From the NCBI GenBank assembly GCA_964424635.1, contig CAYRJC010000001.1, positions 1-44,703 of the forward strand: a DNA stretch of 44,703 bases, read 5' to 3'. A program made the position numbers and the translations under genes. Positions 24,828 to 32,677 of the stretch are shown in pieces. This stretch comes from UBA920 sp964424635. GTDB lineage: Bacteria; Patescibacteriota; Doudnabacteria; UBA920. Within the stretch, counting starts at the first letter, position 1. The number at the start of each line of letters is the position of its first letter. The notes beneath the pieces are model-generated. The model was not told the DNA's origin. It was given only the letters and a program-made list of their open reading frames with translations, and did no database searches.

Positions 24828-25306
24828 ATGAAACATGTTAAAGAGAAAAAATCGGAAAAAAGAAAAAAGTAAAGCAAATTCGGTCCATATACGGCTGGCT
24901 TAAAGGTAAGGCAGCTGAAAGAAAATTTTTACAAGCTTGGAAGTTGGGGTCACCCGATTATCCAGAGACTTATAAAAATTTTATTTTAGGTGTCAGAAAA
25001 GCCACCCGATATGAGGATCGGTATCAAAAAACGGATGTCGTAATGCTGACGAAGCTGAGTAAGCGTAAAATCAGAATCCAGATAAAATCTGGTATAGATC
25101 ATGCTAGACAGTTTGTAGCAGAAGATTATCCGATTCCAGTCATTTGGGTCACAGATTCAGATACTCCAAAAGATATCCGCAGAAAGACCTTGTTCTATAT
25201 AGTTAATATGTTTCCTTTTTTAAGAGAGCAATTGGAGCAAAAAGGATTTGAGATCCCTAAACTTAATAATCATTTCGAGTTATTAAGTCATCAAGCCACC
25301 GTTTAA
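24828..25306 (+). CDS. PD-(D/E)XK nuclease-like protein, probable -1 frameshift
   Basis: AAGGAGG precedes an ATG at 24828, but this frame stops after 14 codons (UAA at 24870-24872). The last codons are AGA AAA AAG, which contain the heptamer A-AAA-AAG in the zero frame, the classic -1 slippage site. Slipping there leads straight into the long frame (GTA at 24869 onwards), open to 25306, for a fused product of about 159 aa. That product has GKAAERKFLQAW, then KTDVVML and IRIQIKSG, spaced like the Glu, Asp and Q-x-K residues of the PD-(D/E)XK nuclease fold. A stem-loop (24892-24917) follows about 22 nt downstream. A homopolymer indel is the plain alternative. The nuclease assignment is an inference. 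Confidence 0.6.
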
Positions 25307-25328
25307 TTGTAATGGTGGTCTTTTTATT
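25296..25328 (+). terminator. Terminator overlapping the stop codon of the nuclease-like gene
   Basis: CCACCGTT (25296-25303) pairs with AATGGTGG (25311-25318), loop carries the TAA stop, followed by CTTTTTATTT. Confidence 0.8.
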
Positions 25329-25388
25329 TGTATAAAAAGAGAATCAAAACTTATATTAGTAGCTTATGAAAATTGATTTCAGTCTAAT

Positions 25389-26909
25389 TTATTTTTTTCT
25401 AAAAAAGGTAGGAAGTCCTGGCATACGAGAAGAAATATCTTGAAGTTTGATTTCTCGTACTCTTTGAAAAATTCCTTTGTCGTTTTCTTGAAGGTATTTG
25501 CGGATCATTGATCTAGCGTGGCTAGTTTTTGCTACTGCTAACCAGTCTCGAGATGGGGTAGCGGCTTTTTTGGATTTTAAAATTTCTACTACATCGCCTT
25601 GATGTAGTTCGTCAGTTATTCTGGCAATTTTTCCATTTACTCTTGCTCCTAGCATTTGATAGCCTAAATCTGAATGAACTGCAAAAGCAAAGTCGATAAC
25701 AACGGCTCCTACTGGAAGATCTTTAACATCTCCTTTGGGGGTTAAGACAAAGATTCTATCTTTAAAGAAATCAATTTTCAGACCTTCCAAAAACTCATCA
25801 GGATTAGCTTCCATTTCTTCTTGCCAAGCTCTAAGTTCTGCAAACCACTTTTGGCCACGTTCTAATTGCTCTGGTTTGCCGCGTTCTTCGTAAAACCAGT
25901 GAGCAGCAATCCCGCGTTCTGCGGCTTCGTCCATTAGATCAGTACGGATTTGTACCTCGAATACTTCTCCAGTTTTATCAAATACTGTAGTGTGAATACT
26001 TTGATAGCCATTTGGTTTTGGGGTGGCGATAAAATCTTTGACTCGACCAGGAACAGGATTGAAGTGCTTATGAATCACACCTAAAACTGCGTAACAATCC
26101 GAAGTAGATTTGGTGATAATTCGCAAAGCGTGAAGATCATAAATTTTAGTGATATCTTCTTCGTAGCGACTAAGTTTTTTGCAAAGTGAATAGATGCGTT
26201 TTGTACGGCCCGTCAGGTCTTCAAATTTAATACCTTCTATTTTTAGAATTCCTGATAACTCCTTTTGCATTTCTTTGATATTTTTATCCCGTTTTTCTAG
26301 CTCATTATTTAGAAGTTCTTCAGTTTTTTTATACTGCTCAGGGTTTACAATTTTAAAAGATAAATCTTCTAGTTCATCTTTCCATGATCCAATTCCAAGA
26401 CGGCCGGCAATTGGCGCGTACATTTCCATAGTTTCGGTAGCAATCTTTAGACGCTTATCATCCGGTAGATGTTCTAAGGTTCTCATGTTGTGTAAGCGGT
26501 CGGAAAGTTTGATTAGCATTACGCGTACGTCTTTGCTAGTAGCAATAAACATTTTGCGTAGGTTTTCGATGTAGTATTCGTCTTTGCTGTTGAGTAGCCG
26601 CACTTTCCCTAGCTTAGTAACGCCATCAACTAACTCGGCGATTTCTTCGCCAAATTCATTTTTCAAATCTTCAAAAGTAGTTTCGGTATCCTCGGTAATA
26701 TCGTGTAAAATTGTGGCAGTGATTGTAGCCGTATCAGGGAAAATTTGTCCTAAGATAGTGGCTGCGGAAATTGGGTGATGTACAAAATCCTCACCGCTTT
26801 TGCGCTTCTGTCCAGTATGAGCTTTGCGGGCAAATTCAAGAGCGTGTTCAATTAATGAACTGTCTTTAGGGTTGAATTGATGGGGGATTGAGTTAAAGAA
26901 TTCGCGCAT
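25389..26909 (-). CDS. rel: RelA/SpoT-type (p)ppGpp enzyme, short form
   Basis: Stringent-response enzyme. The HD hydrolase domain has HHPISAATIL and ILHDITED; the synthetase domain has YDLHALRIIT and GRVKDFIATPKPNGYQSIHTT; a TGS domain (FVLTPKGDVKDLP...AFAVHSDLG) follows. It stops at 506 aa, without the helical and ACT/RRM domains of full Rel proteins, so ribosome-based control may differ. The frame opens at 26945, but TATAAT (minus, 26917-26922) lies 7 nt before the ATG at 26909, which therefore is the likely start of a leaderless mRNA. Confidence 0.93.
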   Translation of the reverse strand: MREFFNSIPHQFNPKDSSLIEHALEFARKAHTGQKRKSGEDFVHHPISAATILGQIFPDTATITATILHDITEDTETTFEDLKNEFGEEIAELVDGVTKLGKVRLLNSKDEYYIENLRKMFIATSKDVRVMLIKLSDRLHNMRTLEHLPDDKRLKIATETMEMYAPIAGRLGIGSWKDELEDLSFKIVNPEQYKKTEELLNNELEKRDKNIKEMQKELSGILKIEGIKFEDLTGRTKRIYSLCKKLSRYEEDITKIYDLHALRIITKSTSDCYAVLGVIHKHFNPVPGRVKDFIATPKPNGYQSIHTTVFDKTGEVFEVQIRTDLMDEAAERGIAAHWFYEERGKPEQLERGQKWFAELRAWQEEMEANPDEFLEGLKIDFFKDRIFVLTPKGDVKDLPVGAVVIDFAFAVHSDLGYQMLGARVNGKIARITDELHQGDVVEILKSKKAATPSRDWLAVAKTSHARSMIRKYLQENDKGIFQRVREIKLQDISSRMPGLPTFFRKK

Positions 26910-26916
26910 ATAGGGT

Positions 26917-26945
26917 ATTATACTGCGCCCCTGGTTTTGAGGCAA
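26917..26945 (-). promoter_or_regulatory. Promoter of rel, abutting the start codon
   Basis: Minus strand TTGCCT (26940-26945), 17-nt spacer, TATAAT (26917-26922), then 7 nt to the ATG. Confidence 0.75.
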
Positions 26946-26974
26946 AAGAAAAAAGCCTACAAAAATGTAGGCTT
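26945..26974 (-). terminator. Terminator of the 27004-27288 reading frame, just upstream of rel
   Basis: AAGCCTACA (26953-26961) pairs with TGTAGGCTT (26966-26974); on the minus strand a T-rich run follows. It stands between the upstream reading frame and rel. Confidence 0.8.
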
Positions 26975-27003
26975 AAAATAAATTCAAAGTGGTTTGTTAA
27001 AAT

Positions 27004-27288
27004 TCAAACAAAATTCACTTTGCAATTTGCAGAATTGTAGGTGTCAGTAATGATTTCTTTCACCTTTTTCATCATTTCAGTTTGGCTGAAAAAATCATTT
27101 TCCATATGAACCGAAATGCTGTGCTGTTTTAGAAATATACCACTAACCCCTTCGATTGAGATTATCTCTCTGAGAATAGTTCTGGCGATTTCATTTCCTG
27201 GGTCATTGTATTTACTACTTATGTCAGACAGTTTTTGTATATGAACAATAACTTCTGATATAAGAGCTTTATTTGACTCCAGCTCAAT
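27004..27288 (-). pseudogene. Coding-like frame without a usual start codon
   Basis: On the minus strand a frame of about 94 codons (TGA at 27004-27006) reads IELESNKALISEVIVHIQKL, then GNEIARTILREIISIEGVSG, IFLKQHSISVHMEND and MMKKVKEIITDTY. It looks like a real helix-strand protein, not random. The frame is closed by TAA at 27322-27324, and no ATG, GTG or TTG occurs before the internal Met of SVHMEND; the best candidate is ATT at 27288. It begins directly after the terminator of the phosphatase gene, so its original 5' end may have been lost. No family recognised. Confidence 0.5.
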
Positions 27289-27312
27289 ATAGCTATTTCT
27301 TAATAAAATTAA

Positions 27313-27332
27313 AAGAGCTAATTATAGCTCTT
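27313..27332 (-). terminator. Terminator of the phosphatase gene
   Basis: AAGAGCTA (27313-27320) and TAGCTCTT (27325-27332), 8 bp with a 4-nt loop; T-rich sequence follows on the minus strand. Confidence 0.75.
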
Positions 27333-27363
27333 AGGATTAATAACTATCTTGCTTGATTTCCTT

Positions 27364-28257
27364 CTAGAATGGAGAAGGTAAAGCGAGGTTTGGTGTAGTA
27401 GATTTAAACTTAGATTTGATTGGTTTCTTGACTGTAATGAATTCTTGTTCTGGTTTCTTCTGAGTTAGTTTTAATAACTTTTCGGTCATGCTTGGATTAG
27501 CAGCAATAAATGCACCATCACCATATTTCCATTCTTCACCAGATAAGTTTACTACCGAACATCCAGACTCTCTGAGTAATAGCACTGTGCCTGCATAATC
27601 CCAGATTTTTCCATTTCCAGAATTGCAATACCAGTCTTTCCTTCCGCTTGCTACCCAGCCGCAGCTGACTGCTGTGCAGCCATTAGAGCTAGCCCATGCT
27701 TTGCCGTCAATTGTTGTATTGTTTATTTGATTTAAAAAATCTATGCGCTCACTATTTACACTATCATTAGTCAGACCAACGCTGTGCTCAAGCATTGTGT
27801 GGGTAGAACATTTAATTGGTGATCCATTTAAGAACGCGCCTTCTCCTCTTTGGGCAAAATACATGTCGCCACTAGAAGGATCATACACGCAGCTCATTTC
27901 TATTTCTGAATCAATCTGCAGAGCAATGATCACCCCGTAACAAGGAATCTTTTTGAAATAATTTAAAGTTCCATCTATGGGGTCAATTATCCAAACGTAT
28001 TTTGCGTCAGTTTGATGCTCTCCTAGTTCTTCAGAAATAATTCCGTGTTCAGGGAAGCTGGCTTGAATATACTCTAAAAGTAATTCATTTACTTTTCTGT
28101 CTGCTTCAGTTACAAGATCTAACTTGTGTGATTTAATAATAACTTTTCCATAGTTATTGGATAGTTCTTTTGCTAACAGACCTGCCTGACGAGTGATTTC
28201 CATCATATAGTTTTTTAGTTGCCGCATTAGATTTTTATTTTCTTCTTTTTCTTTCAT
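27364..28257 (-). CDS. Inositol-monophosphatase-family phosphatase
   Basis: Mg-dependent sugar/nucleotide phosphatase of the IMPase/CysQ/FBPase superfamily. Metal-binding motifs are DLVTEADR (residues 47-54), ISEELGEH (Glu76, Glu77), WIIDPIDGTLNY (Asp92, Asp95) and KIWDYAGTVLLLRESG. The substrate cannot be read from sequence. The C-terminus has a basic extension (about 270-297). GGAGG precedes the ATG, and the minus strand has TTGACT-17-TAAAGT upstream. One of the few clearly enzymatic genes in the Shine-Dalgarno class. Confidence 0.9.
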   Translation of the reverse strand: MKEKEENKNLMRQLKNYMMEITRQAGLLAKELSNNYGKVIIKSHKLDLVTEADRKVNELLLEYIQASFPEHGIISEELGEHQTDAKYVWIIDPIDGTLNYFKKIPCYGVIIALQIDSEIEMSCVYDPSSGDMYFAQRGEGAFLNGSPIKCSTHTMLEHSVGLTNDSVNSERIDFLNQINNTTIDGKAWASSNGCTAVSCGWVASGRKDWYCNSGNGKIWDYAGTVLLLRESGCSVVNLSGEEWKYGDGAFIAANPSMTEKLLKLTQKKPEQEFITVKKPIKSKFKSTTPNLALPSPF

Positions 28258-28294
28258 TTTTCCTCCAAAAATTTTTTAAAATACCTGACTTTAT

Positions 28295-28323
28295 ACTTTA
28301 CTGGGAAATTTTAGATTAGTCAA
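28295..28323 (-). promoter_or_regulatory. Promoter of the IMPase-type gene
   Basis: Minus strand TTGACT (28318-28323), 17-nt spacer, TAAAGT (28295-28300). Confidence 0.6.
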
Positions 28324-28331
28324 TGGGTTAT

Positions 28332-28357
28332 AAAAAACCAGAGCATTATTGCTCTGG
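28332..28357 (-). terminator. Terminator of the 28365-28928 gene
   Basis: CCAGAGCA (28338-28345) pairs with TGCTCTGG (28350-28357), loop TTAT, then six T on the minus strand. Confidence 0.88.
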
Positions 28358-28364
28358 AAGTATA

Positions 28365-28928
28365 TTATCCTACTCCGGTTTGCACGCTTTTATCTAAGTC
28401 TGTTAGACAGTCTCGGCGGTATTTCATGGATTCTTCATTTGTGATGGGAAACTTTTCAATTAAAGAACGCATTAATTCTAATAAACCATTAATTCTGCTA
28501 AATTCTATTTTATCTGTAACCATTGTAAATGGTTGGTATTTATTTTTACCGTGCGTATCTAGTTGCAAACCATAAGCTTTCAAGATTTGTCTTCCTTGAG
28601 GGAAAATTGATAGACTTACTCGCATCACGATGTTACCACTATAATTACGTGTGTCATATATTTTGAATTCCAGTATAGAAGTTTTTTGAGATACATGATT
28701 AGGTGCGCCAGTTATTGAGATTACTGGTTGAAAAGGCAAGTAGCTGTTACTTTTTTCTCCAGAAACAGCCAAAAACATTATTGACTGATCATTTTTTGGA
28801 AATTTTTGTTCATTTAACGTTTTTTTGATGGATTCGATATCCAGTTCGAAATATTCATTTATATTTTTTAACACCTCTAAAAACAAATTTTTATATTCTT
28901 CCTTAATATCTCGTTTGTTATATAACAT
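28365..28928 (-). CDS. Protein of unknown function
   Basis: 187 aa; no family recognised. The N-terminal third is helical and acidic, the middle is beta-like (FLAVSGEKS, PVISITGAP, SILEFKIYDTRN, IVMRVSLSIFPQGRQ), and the C-terminus is helical. No signal peptide or membrane helix. The frame is open to 28973, but AGGAGG lies just before the ATG at 28928, which decides the start. Own promoter (28966-28994) and terminator. Confidence 0.72.
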   Translation of the reverse strand: MLYNKRDIKEEYKNLFLEVLKNINEYFELDIESIKKTLNEQKFPKNDQSIMFLAVSGEKSNSYLPFQPVISITGAPNHVSQKTSILEFKIYDTRNYSGNIVMRVSLSIFPQGRQILKAYGLQLDTHGKNKYQPFTMVTDKIEFSRINGLLELMRSLIEKFPITNEESMKYRRDCLTDLDKSVQTGVG

Positions 28929-28965
28929 TGTTATCCTCCTGATTTTTGATTTTAACTCAAGAATT

Positions 28966-28994
28966 ATTATCAACTAGATAAAATTAATTGTCAA
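28966..28994 (-). promoter_or_regulatory. Promoter of the 28365-28928 gene
   Basis: Minus strand TTGACA (28989-28994), 17-nt spacer, GATAAT (28966-28971). Confidence 0.75.
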
Positions 28995-29078
28995 TTTTGG
29001 ATATTTCACCCGTATCTATTTTAAAGATTTTGTGTCAAAATTATTTATGAATAATACAAATATTTAAATTATCCATTT

Positions 29079-30005
29079 ATGCCAGAATTGCCAGAAGTTC
29101 AAACTGTGGTTACAGAGCTGAATAAAAAGTTAAAAAGTCGTAAAATCAAGCGAGTAGTAGTAAATATGGGAAAGATTATTAGCATTGGCCCCCAAACTGT
29201 TAGCAATATCAGAGATACTTCTCAAAAAACTGTTAATGAGTTTGTTGGTCTGCTCCAGGGGCGAAAATTTACCAGTGTGACTCGGCGCGGTAAGATGTTG
29301 ATTTTTGATTGTGATGGACCGCTTTCAATGTTGGTTCATTTGAAAATGACCGGGCAATTTATTTTTGAAGATAAGATATCTGCCAAACGCACTGGCAGTA
29401 AGTATCGAATTTTAAATAAACTAACTGCGCCTTTGGTCAAGTTACCAACCAAACATACTCATGTTATTTTTTATTTTACCGATGGATCAACTTTATATTA
29501 TAACGACCTGCGTCAATTTGGTTATTTGCGGATAGTTAAGGATGTAGATATTGATAAAGTCAAAGAGTTTAAGGAATACGGTCCGGAACCACTGGATAAA
29601 TCTTTTACATTTGACATTTTCTCTTCTAACTTGAGGAATCGCAAAAAGATTCCTATTAAACTTGCTTTGATGGATACTAAAGTAGTGGTAGGAATCGGCA
29701 ATATATATAGTGATGAAATTTTGTATCACGCTCGGGTTAGACCAGACAGAACAGTTGATACTTTAACGACAAAAGAATTAAAAGCAGTTTACGAACAGAT
29801 TAAGCCGGTGCTGTTGACCGGTATAAAATACAAAGGTTCAAGCGTGGGGGATTTTATTAGAACTGATGGAAAATGGGGGACTATGGGTAAGCACCACTTT
29901 GTTTATGGACGTAAAAATCAGGCTTGTTTGGTGTGTGGTACAATTATTTTAAGTAAGAAATTAGGGGGCCGTACAACTTGTTACTGCCCAAGGGAGCAAA
30001 AATAA
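29079..30005 (+). CDS. mutM: Formamidopyrimidine-DNA glycosylase
   Basis: Base-excision repair glycosylase/AP lyase for oxidised purines. The catalytic N-terminus is MPELPEVQTV (Pro2, Glu3). The helix-two-turn-helix reads VVVGIGNIYSDEILYHARV, and the C-terminal zinc finger has CLVC...TTCYC with a basic end. 308 aa is longer than the usual about 270-290, with extra residues in the N-terminal barrel (about 105-128). No Shine-Dalgarno; the nucleotidyltransferase gene follows after 34 nt. Confidence 0.95.
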   Translation: MPELPEVQTVVTELNKKLKSRKIKRVVVNMGKIISIGPQTVSNIRDTSQKTVNEFVGLLQGRKFTSVTRRGKMLIFDCDGPLSMLVHLKMTGQFIFEDKISAKRTGSKYRILNKLTAPLVKLPTKHTHVIFYFTDGSTLYYNDLRQFGYLRIVKDVDIDKVKEFKEYGPEPLDKSFTFDIFSSNLRNRKKIPIKLALMDTKVVVGIGNIYSDEILYHARVRPDRTVDTLTTKELKAVYEQIKPVLLTGIKYKGSSVGDFIRTDGKWGTMGKHHFVYGRKNQACLVCGTIILSKKLGGRTTCYCPREQK

Positions 30006-30039
30006 TATACTGATAACTCAGATGAGTTAGGATTATAAT

Positions 30040-30960
30040 ATGTTACCAGAACGAATACTATCAACTATAAAATTTTTTGATCTACAAGATTATCCGCTAA
30101 CTAGTTTTGAAGTATGGCGGTATTTAATATCTGATGTCCAGTTTTTAAAAAAAGAGCTTGATCAAAATTATGAACTCGGAGTTAATATGCCAGAGGCGAA
30201 GCCTTCGGTTATGCATTTTGATACATTATTAGCAGAGCTAGATATATTATCAAAAAATGGTAGTTTACATGAACAAGATGGGTTTTATTGTTTGCCTGGT
30301 CGTACTAGCTTAATTAGCCAAAGACTACAGAATTATCGTTTTGGCTTAAAACGAGAAAAATTAATTCGTCGGTATTTATATTTTTCTAGACATTTGCCTT
30401 TTGTGCGTAGTATTAGCCTGGCAGGATCCCAAGCTTTGGGTTTGCAACGATCTACTAGCGATATTGATCTGTTAATAATTACAGATTCTAACTTTATGTG
30501 GTTAGCCCGTACTTTCCTTACCATTTATTTTCAAATATTTGGAGTGCGTAGATATAGAAACAAAATTACTAACCGCTTCTGCCTGAATCATTATATTGCT
30601 AATGCAAGAGAGGTTGATAGTGAGCGTAATTTGTACAAAGCCATGGAGTACACAAAACTTAGACCAATAGTTTATCCAGAAGTTACAAGAGAGTTTCAAA
30701 AGGCTAATGAGCGGTGGATAAAAATTTTTTTCCCAAATGTCAATTTTGAAGTAGGGGAAGAACGGCTGAATTTTTCTATAACACAGAATTTTTTGGAATT
30801 TTTATTAAATCACAGGCTAGGTTTGTGGATAGAAAATCAATTAGGAAAGATTCAGCTAAAAAGAATTAAGCAAGGTAAGTATATTTTTGTGAAAGATGAT
30901 GAATTGAGTTTTCACCCCGAAAGCAAACACGAGGTTTTGCTGAAAGGATTTTTCCGGTAG
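30040..30960 (+). CDS. Nucleotidyltransferase-fold protein
   Basis: 306 aa. The middle has the pol-beta-type nucleotidyltransferase signature GSQALGLQRSTSDIDLLIIT (about residues 129-148): Gly-Ser followed by an Asp-x-Asp metal pair. The N-terminal part (ERILSTIKFFDLQDYPLT SFEVWRYL) looks like a winged helix. The C-terminal half is helical and basic. Substrate unknown; such proteins modify small molecules, RNA or proteins. Only a weak AGGA precedes the ATG. It probably shares a transcript with mutM. Confidence 0.8.
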   Translation: MLPERILSTIKFFDLQDYPLTSFEVWRYLISDVQFLKKELDQNYELGVNMPEAKPSVMHFDTLLAELDILSKNGSLHEQDGFYCLPGRTSLISQRLQNYRFGLKREKLIRRYLYFSRHLPFVRSISLAGSQALGLQRSTSDIDLLIITDSNFMWLARTFLTIYFQIFGVRRYRNKITNRFCLNHYIANAREVDSERNLYKAMEYTKLRPIVYPEVTREFQKANERWIKIFFPNVNFEVGEERLNFSITQNFLEFLLNHRLGLWIENQLGKIQLKRIKQGKYIFVKDDELSFHPESKHEVLLKGFFR

Positions 30961-30995
30961 AATGGTGTTAGAAATTACTAAGGAGGTAGTTTGAT

Positions 30996-31331
30996 ATGCA
31001 ATCAAGTAAGTATTTATCTATTCAGTACCCTCCTGATATGATTAATCCCGGAGGAGAAGAAGTTTGGTGTTTTCCTAAGATGAATTTGGTTTTGATCCGG
31101 CTTAAGCCAGGGACAAAATCCGAACTTTATTTTCATCTTTATACTCAAGAATCATATTCTGTTTTAAGAGGAGAGGCCAGATTTTTTTATGGTTGCGAAA
31201 ATTATTATCTTAGAGCTGGGCAGTCTATAGTCATCGCTCCGCCCTATGACCATATGATATTTAACGATAAGGACGAAGATGTCATTATATGTGCCAAGCT
31301 CCGTATTCCTTGGATACCTATAAAATTATAA
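30996..31331 (+). CDS. Cupin-fold protein
   Basis: 111 aa single-domain cupin. It has the pattern FHLYTQESYSVLRGEARFFY, then LRAGQSIVIAPPYDHMIFN, matching cupin motifs 1 and 2 of the mannose-6-phosphate isomerase-like group, with His, Glu and a second His as possible metal ligands. The exact role cannot be told. AAGGAGG stands 10 nt before the ATG. It ends at a strong terminator. Confidence 0.85.
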   Translation: MQSSKYLSIQYPPDMINPGGEEVWCFPKMNLVLIRLKPGTKSELYFHLYTQESYSVLRGEARFFYGCENYYLRAGQSIVIAPPYDHMIFNDKDEDVIICAKLRIPWIPIKL

Positions 31332-31335
31332 AAAT

Positions 31336-31370
31336 AACCACAATCTATTTTGTAAGATTGTGGTTTTGTA
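31336..31370 (+). terminator. Terminator of the cupin gene
   Basis: AACCACAATCT (31336-31346) pairs with AGATTGTGGTT (31355-31365), then TTGTA. Confidence 0.85.
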
Positions 31371-31384
31371 TTGAAAATAGTTTG

Positions 31385-31681
31385 TCATGCATTACGGTCA
31401 TAAGTAGTGCTGTCAGGCATATTATGCTCCTTCATAGACTTCACGGAGTAAATGCCCTGTGCAAGTAGGATGCCTTGGATGCAGCTTTGCCAGCGCACTG
31501 CTTTTCTAATTCTTCCTTGCATAACAAGAGAGGGTATATGTTGTGCTAACCAGCAAGCATGTTTCAGCCACACAGCTCGGCTAGTCCAGATATACTCGTC
31601 ATTAATTCTTTCCGGCGGATTTTTGGAAACTAATTTTTCGTAATATATTTTTGAATTTGCGATAATTTTTTCAGACTTCAT
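31385..31681 (-). CDS. Small protein of unknown function
   Basis: 98 aa, mainly helical and basic with many Trp (YIWTSRAVWLKHACWLAQH, then KAVRWQSCIQGILLAQGIY). No family recognised. Two ATGs lie in tandem (31684, 31681) behind AGGAGG; the second has the better spacing. The open frame continues upstream to 31714 without a binding site. Own promoter at 31703-31731. Confidence 0.68.
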   Translation of the reverse strand: MKSEKIIANSKIYYEKLVSKNPPERINDEYIWTSRAVWLKHACWLAQHIPSLVMQGRIRKAVRWQSCIQGILLAQGIYSVKSMKEHNMPDSTTYDRNA

Positions 31682-31702
31682 CATTCCTCCTAATTTAGCA
31701 AA

Positions 31703-31731
31703 ACTATACCACATTTGATTTATGGTGTTAA
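31703..31731 (-). promoter_or_regulatory. Promoter of the 31385-31681 gene
   Basis: Minus strand TTAACA (31726-31731), 17-nt spacer, TATAGT (31703-31708). Confidence 0.65.
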
Positions 31732-31733
31732 AT

Positions 31734-31758
31734 AAAAAAACCGGAACTTATCCGGTTT
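31734..31758 (-). terminator. Terminator of the PP2C gene
   Basis: AAACCGGA (31738-31745) pairs with TCCGGTTT (31751-31758); T-run on the minus strand. Confidence 0.88.
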
Positions 31759-31764
31759 AGATGT

Positions 31765-32565
31765 TTAGCGCAGTTTAATATAAACTGCAGTGGTGTCGTC
31801 TTCTTTGTGTCTGACATGACCCAAATCTTTAGCTCTGTTTTTGGCAGCTTCTACAATTTTATTTGCAATTGTATGGTTATTTGAAGCTATTGGATCCATG
31901 AGTATGTTGAGAATTTCTCTATGGCTCAGATTGTCATGAACCCCATCAGTGGTCAGTAATAATCCATCAAAGTTATCAAGCGCATAAGACAATACTTCGG
32001 TTTCGATAATTTCCAAATTAGGTGTGCCGGCATCTCCCACAGCTTTGCTTATCATATTTCTAAATTTGAATGAAACTTCCATTGATTGAGTTATTTCATC
32101 TCGGTTCTCTATATTATCTAACCGCACGTCACGAAAACTGGTATCGTCTCGTGTTAATAAAATTAATTGTTGACTGCTTTTATTAATAGCGTAGATTCTA
32201 CTGTCTCCAACATTGGTAAATATTGCTTCTAACCTCGAAGAGCCGGGATAACGTGGACAAACTACCAAAATGGAGGCAGTGGTGGATCCATCAAAGTTTT
32301 GTTTGATAAATATATGTGCTCTTTCTAGTTTTTCAGTAAACCATGCTTTGGTTTGCTGGAGGTAATTTTCTCCAAACTTTTGTCTTTCGTCATTGTGCTT
32401 TTCAAATATCTCCTTAATGGCATTAGAAGCTGCTGCTCCTTCATTAGATCCTCCGACTCCATCAAAAACTGCAAACAAACCCGACCCTGGATCACAAATA
32501 TATGCGTCTTGGTTAGGATTGTTTTTTGCAGATGTGGCTGCATAACTGATTATTGTATTATTCAT
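31765..32565 (-). CDS. PP2C-family serine/threonine phosphatase
   Basis: Metal-dependent protein phosphatase (PPM). From MNNTIISYAATSAKNNPNQD the motifs are FAVFDGVGG (Asp35, Gly36), NVGDSRIYAI, LLLTTDGVHDNLS and KEDDTTAVYI, which together bind the Mn/Mg pair. 266 aa is a bare catalytic domain. No kinase partner is seen in the window. The frame opens at 32640, but AGGAGG fixes the start at 32565. A near-consensus promoter lies at 32612-32640. Confidence 0.93.
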   Translation of the reverse strand: MNNTIISYAATSAKNNPNQDAYICDPGSGLFAVFDGVGGSNEGAAASNAIKEIFEKHNDERQKFGENYLQQTKAWFTEKLERAHIFIKQNFDGSTTASILVVCPRYPGSSRLEAIFTNVGDSRIYAINKSSQQLILLTRDDTSFRDVRLDNIENRDEITQSMEVSFKFRNMISKAVGDAGTPNLEIIETEVLSYALDNFDGLLLTTDGVHDNLSHREILNILMDPIASNNHTIANKIVEAAKNRAKDLGHVRHKEDDTTAVYIKLR

Positions 32566-32611
32566 AATTCCTCCTAAATTTTTGTTATTATAGTCGATTA
32601 CTCGACTGAAA

Positions 32612-32640
32612 ATAATACACTTTTGGGTGCTTGATGTCAA
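32612..32640 (-). promoter_or_regulatory. Promoter of the PP2C gene
   Basis: Minus strand TTGACA (32635-32640), 17-nt spacer, TATTAT (32612-32617). A second TATAAT lies nearer the gene (minus strand, around 32586-32591). Confidence 0.75.
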
Positions 32641-32650
32641 TTGTATTCTT

Positions 32651-32677
32651 AAAAAACCGTCCTATTAGGACGGTTTT
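32651..32677 (-). terminator. Terminator overlapping the 3' end of the methyltransferase gene
   Basis: 11-bp stem, 32653-32663 with 32667-32677, loop ATT; it contains the stop codon and is followed by T-run on the minus strand. Confidence 0.85.

Noticed and set aside
26910..26945. Upstream start of the Rel protein
   Set aside because: Those codons overlap the promoter (-35 and -10) and are not part of the family's N-terminus.
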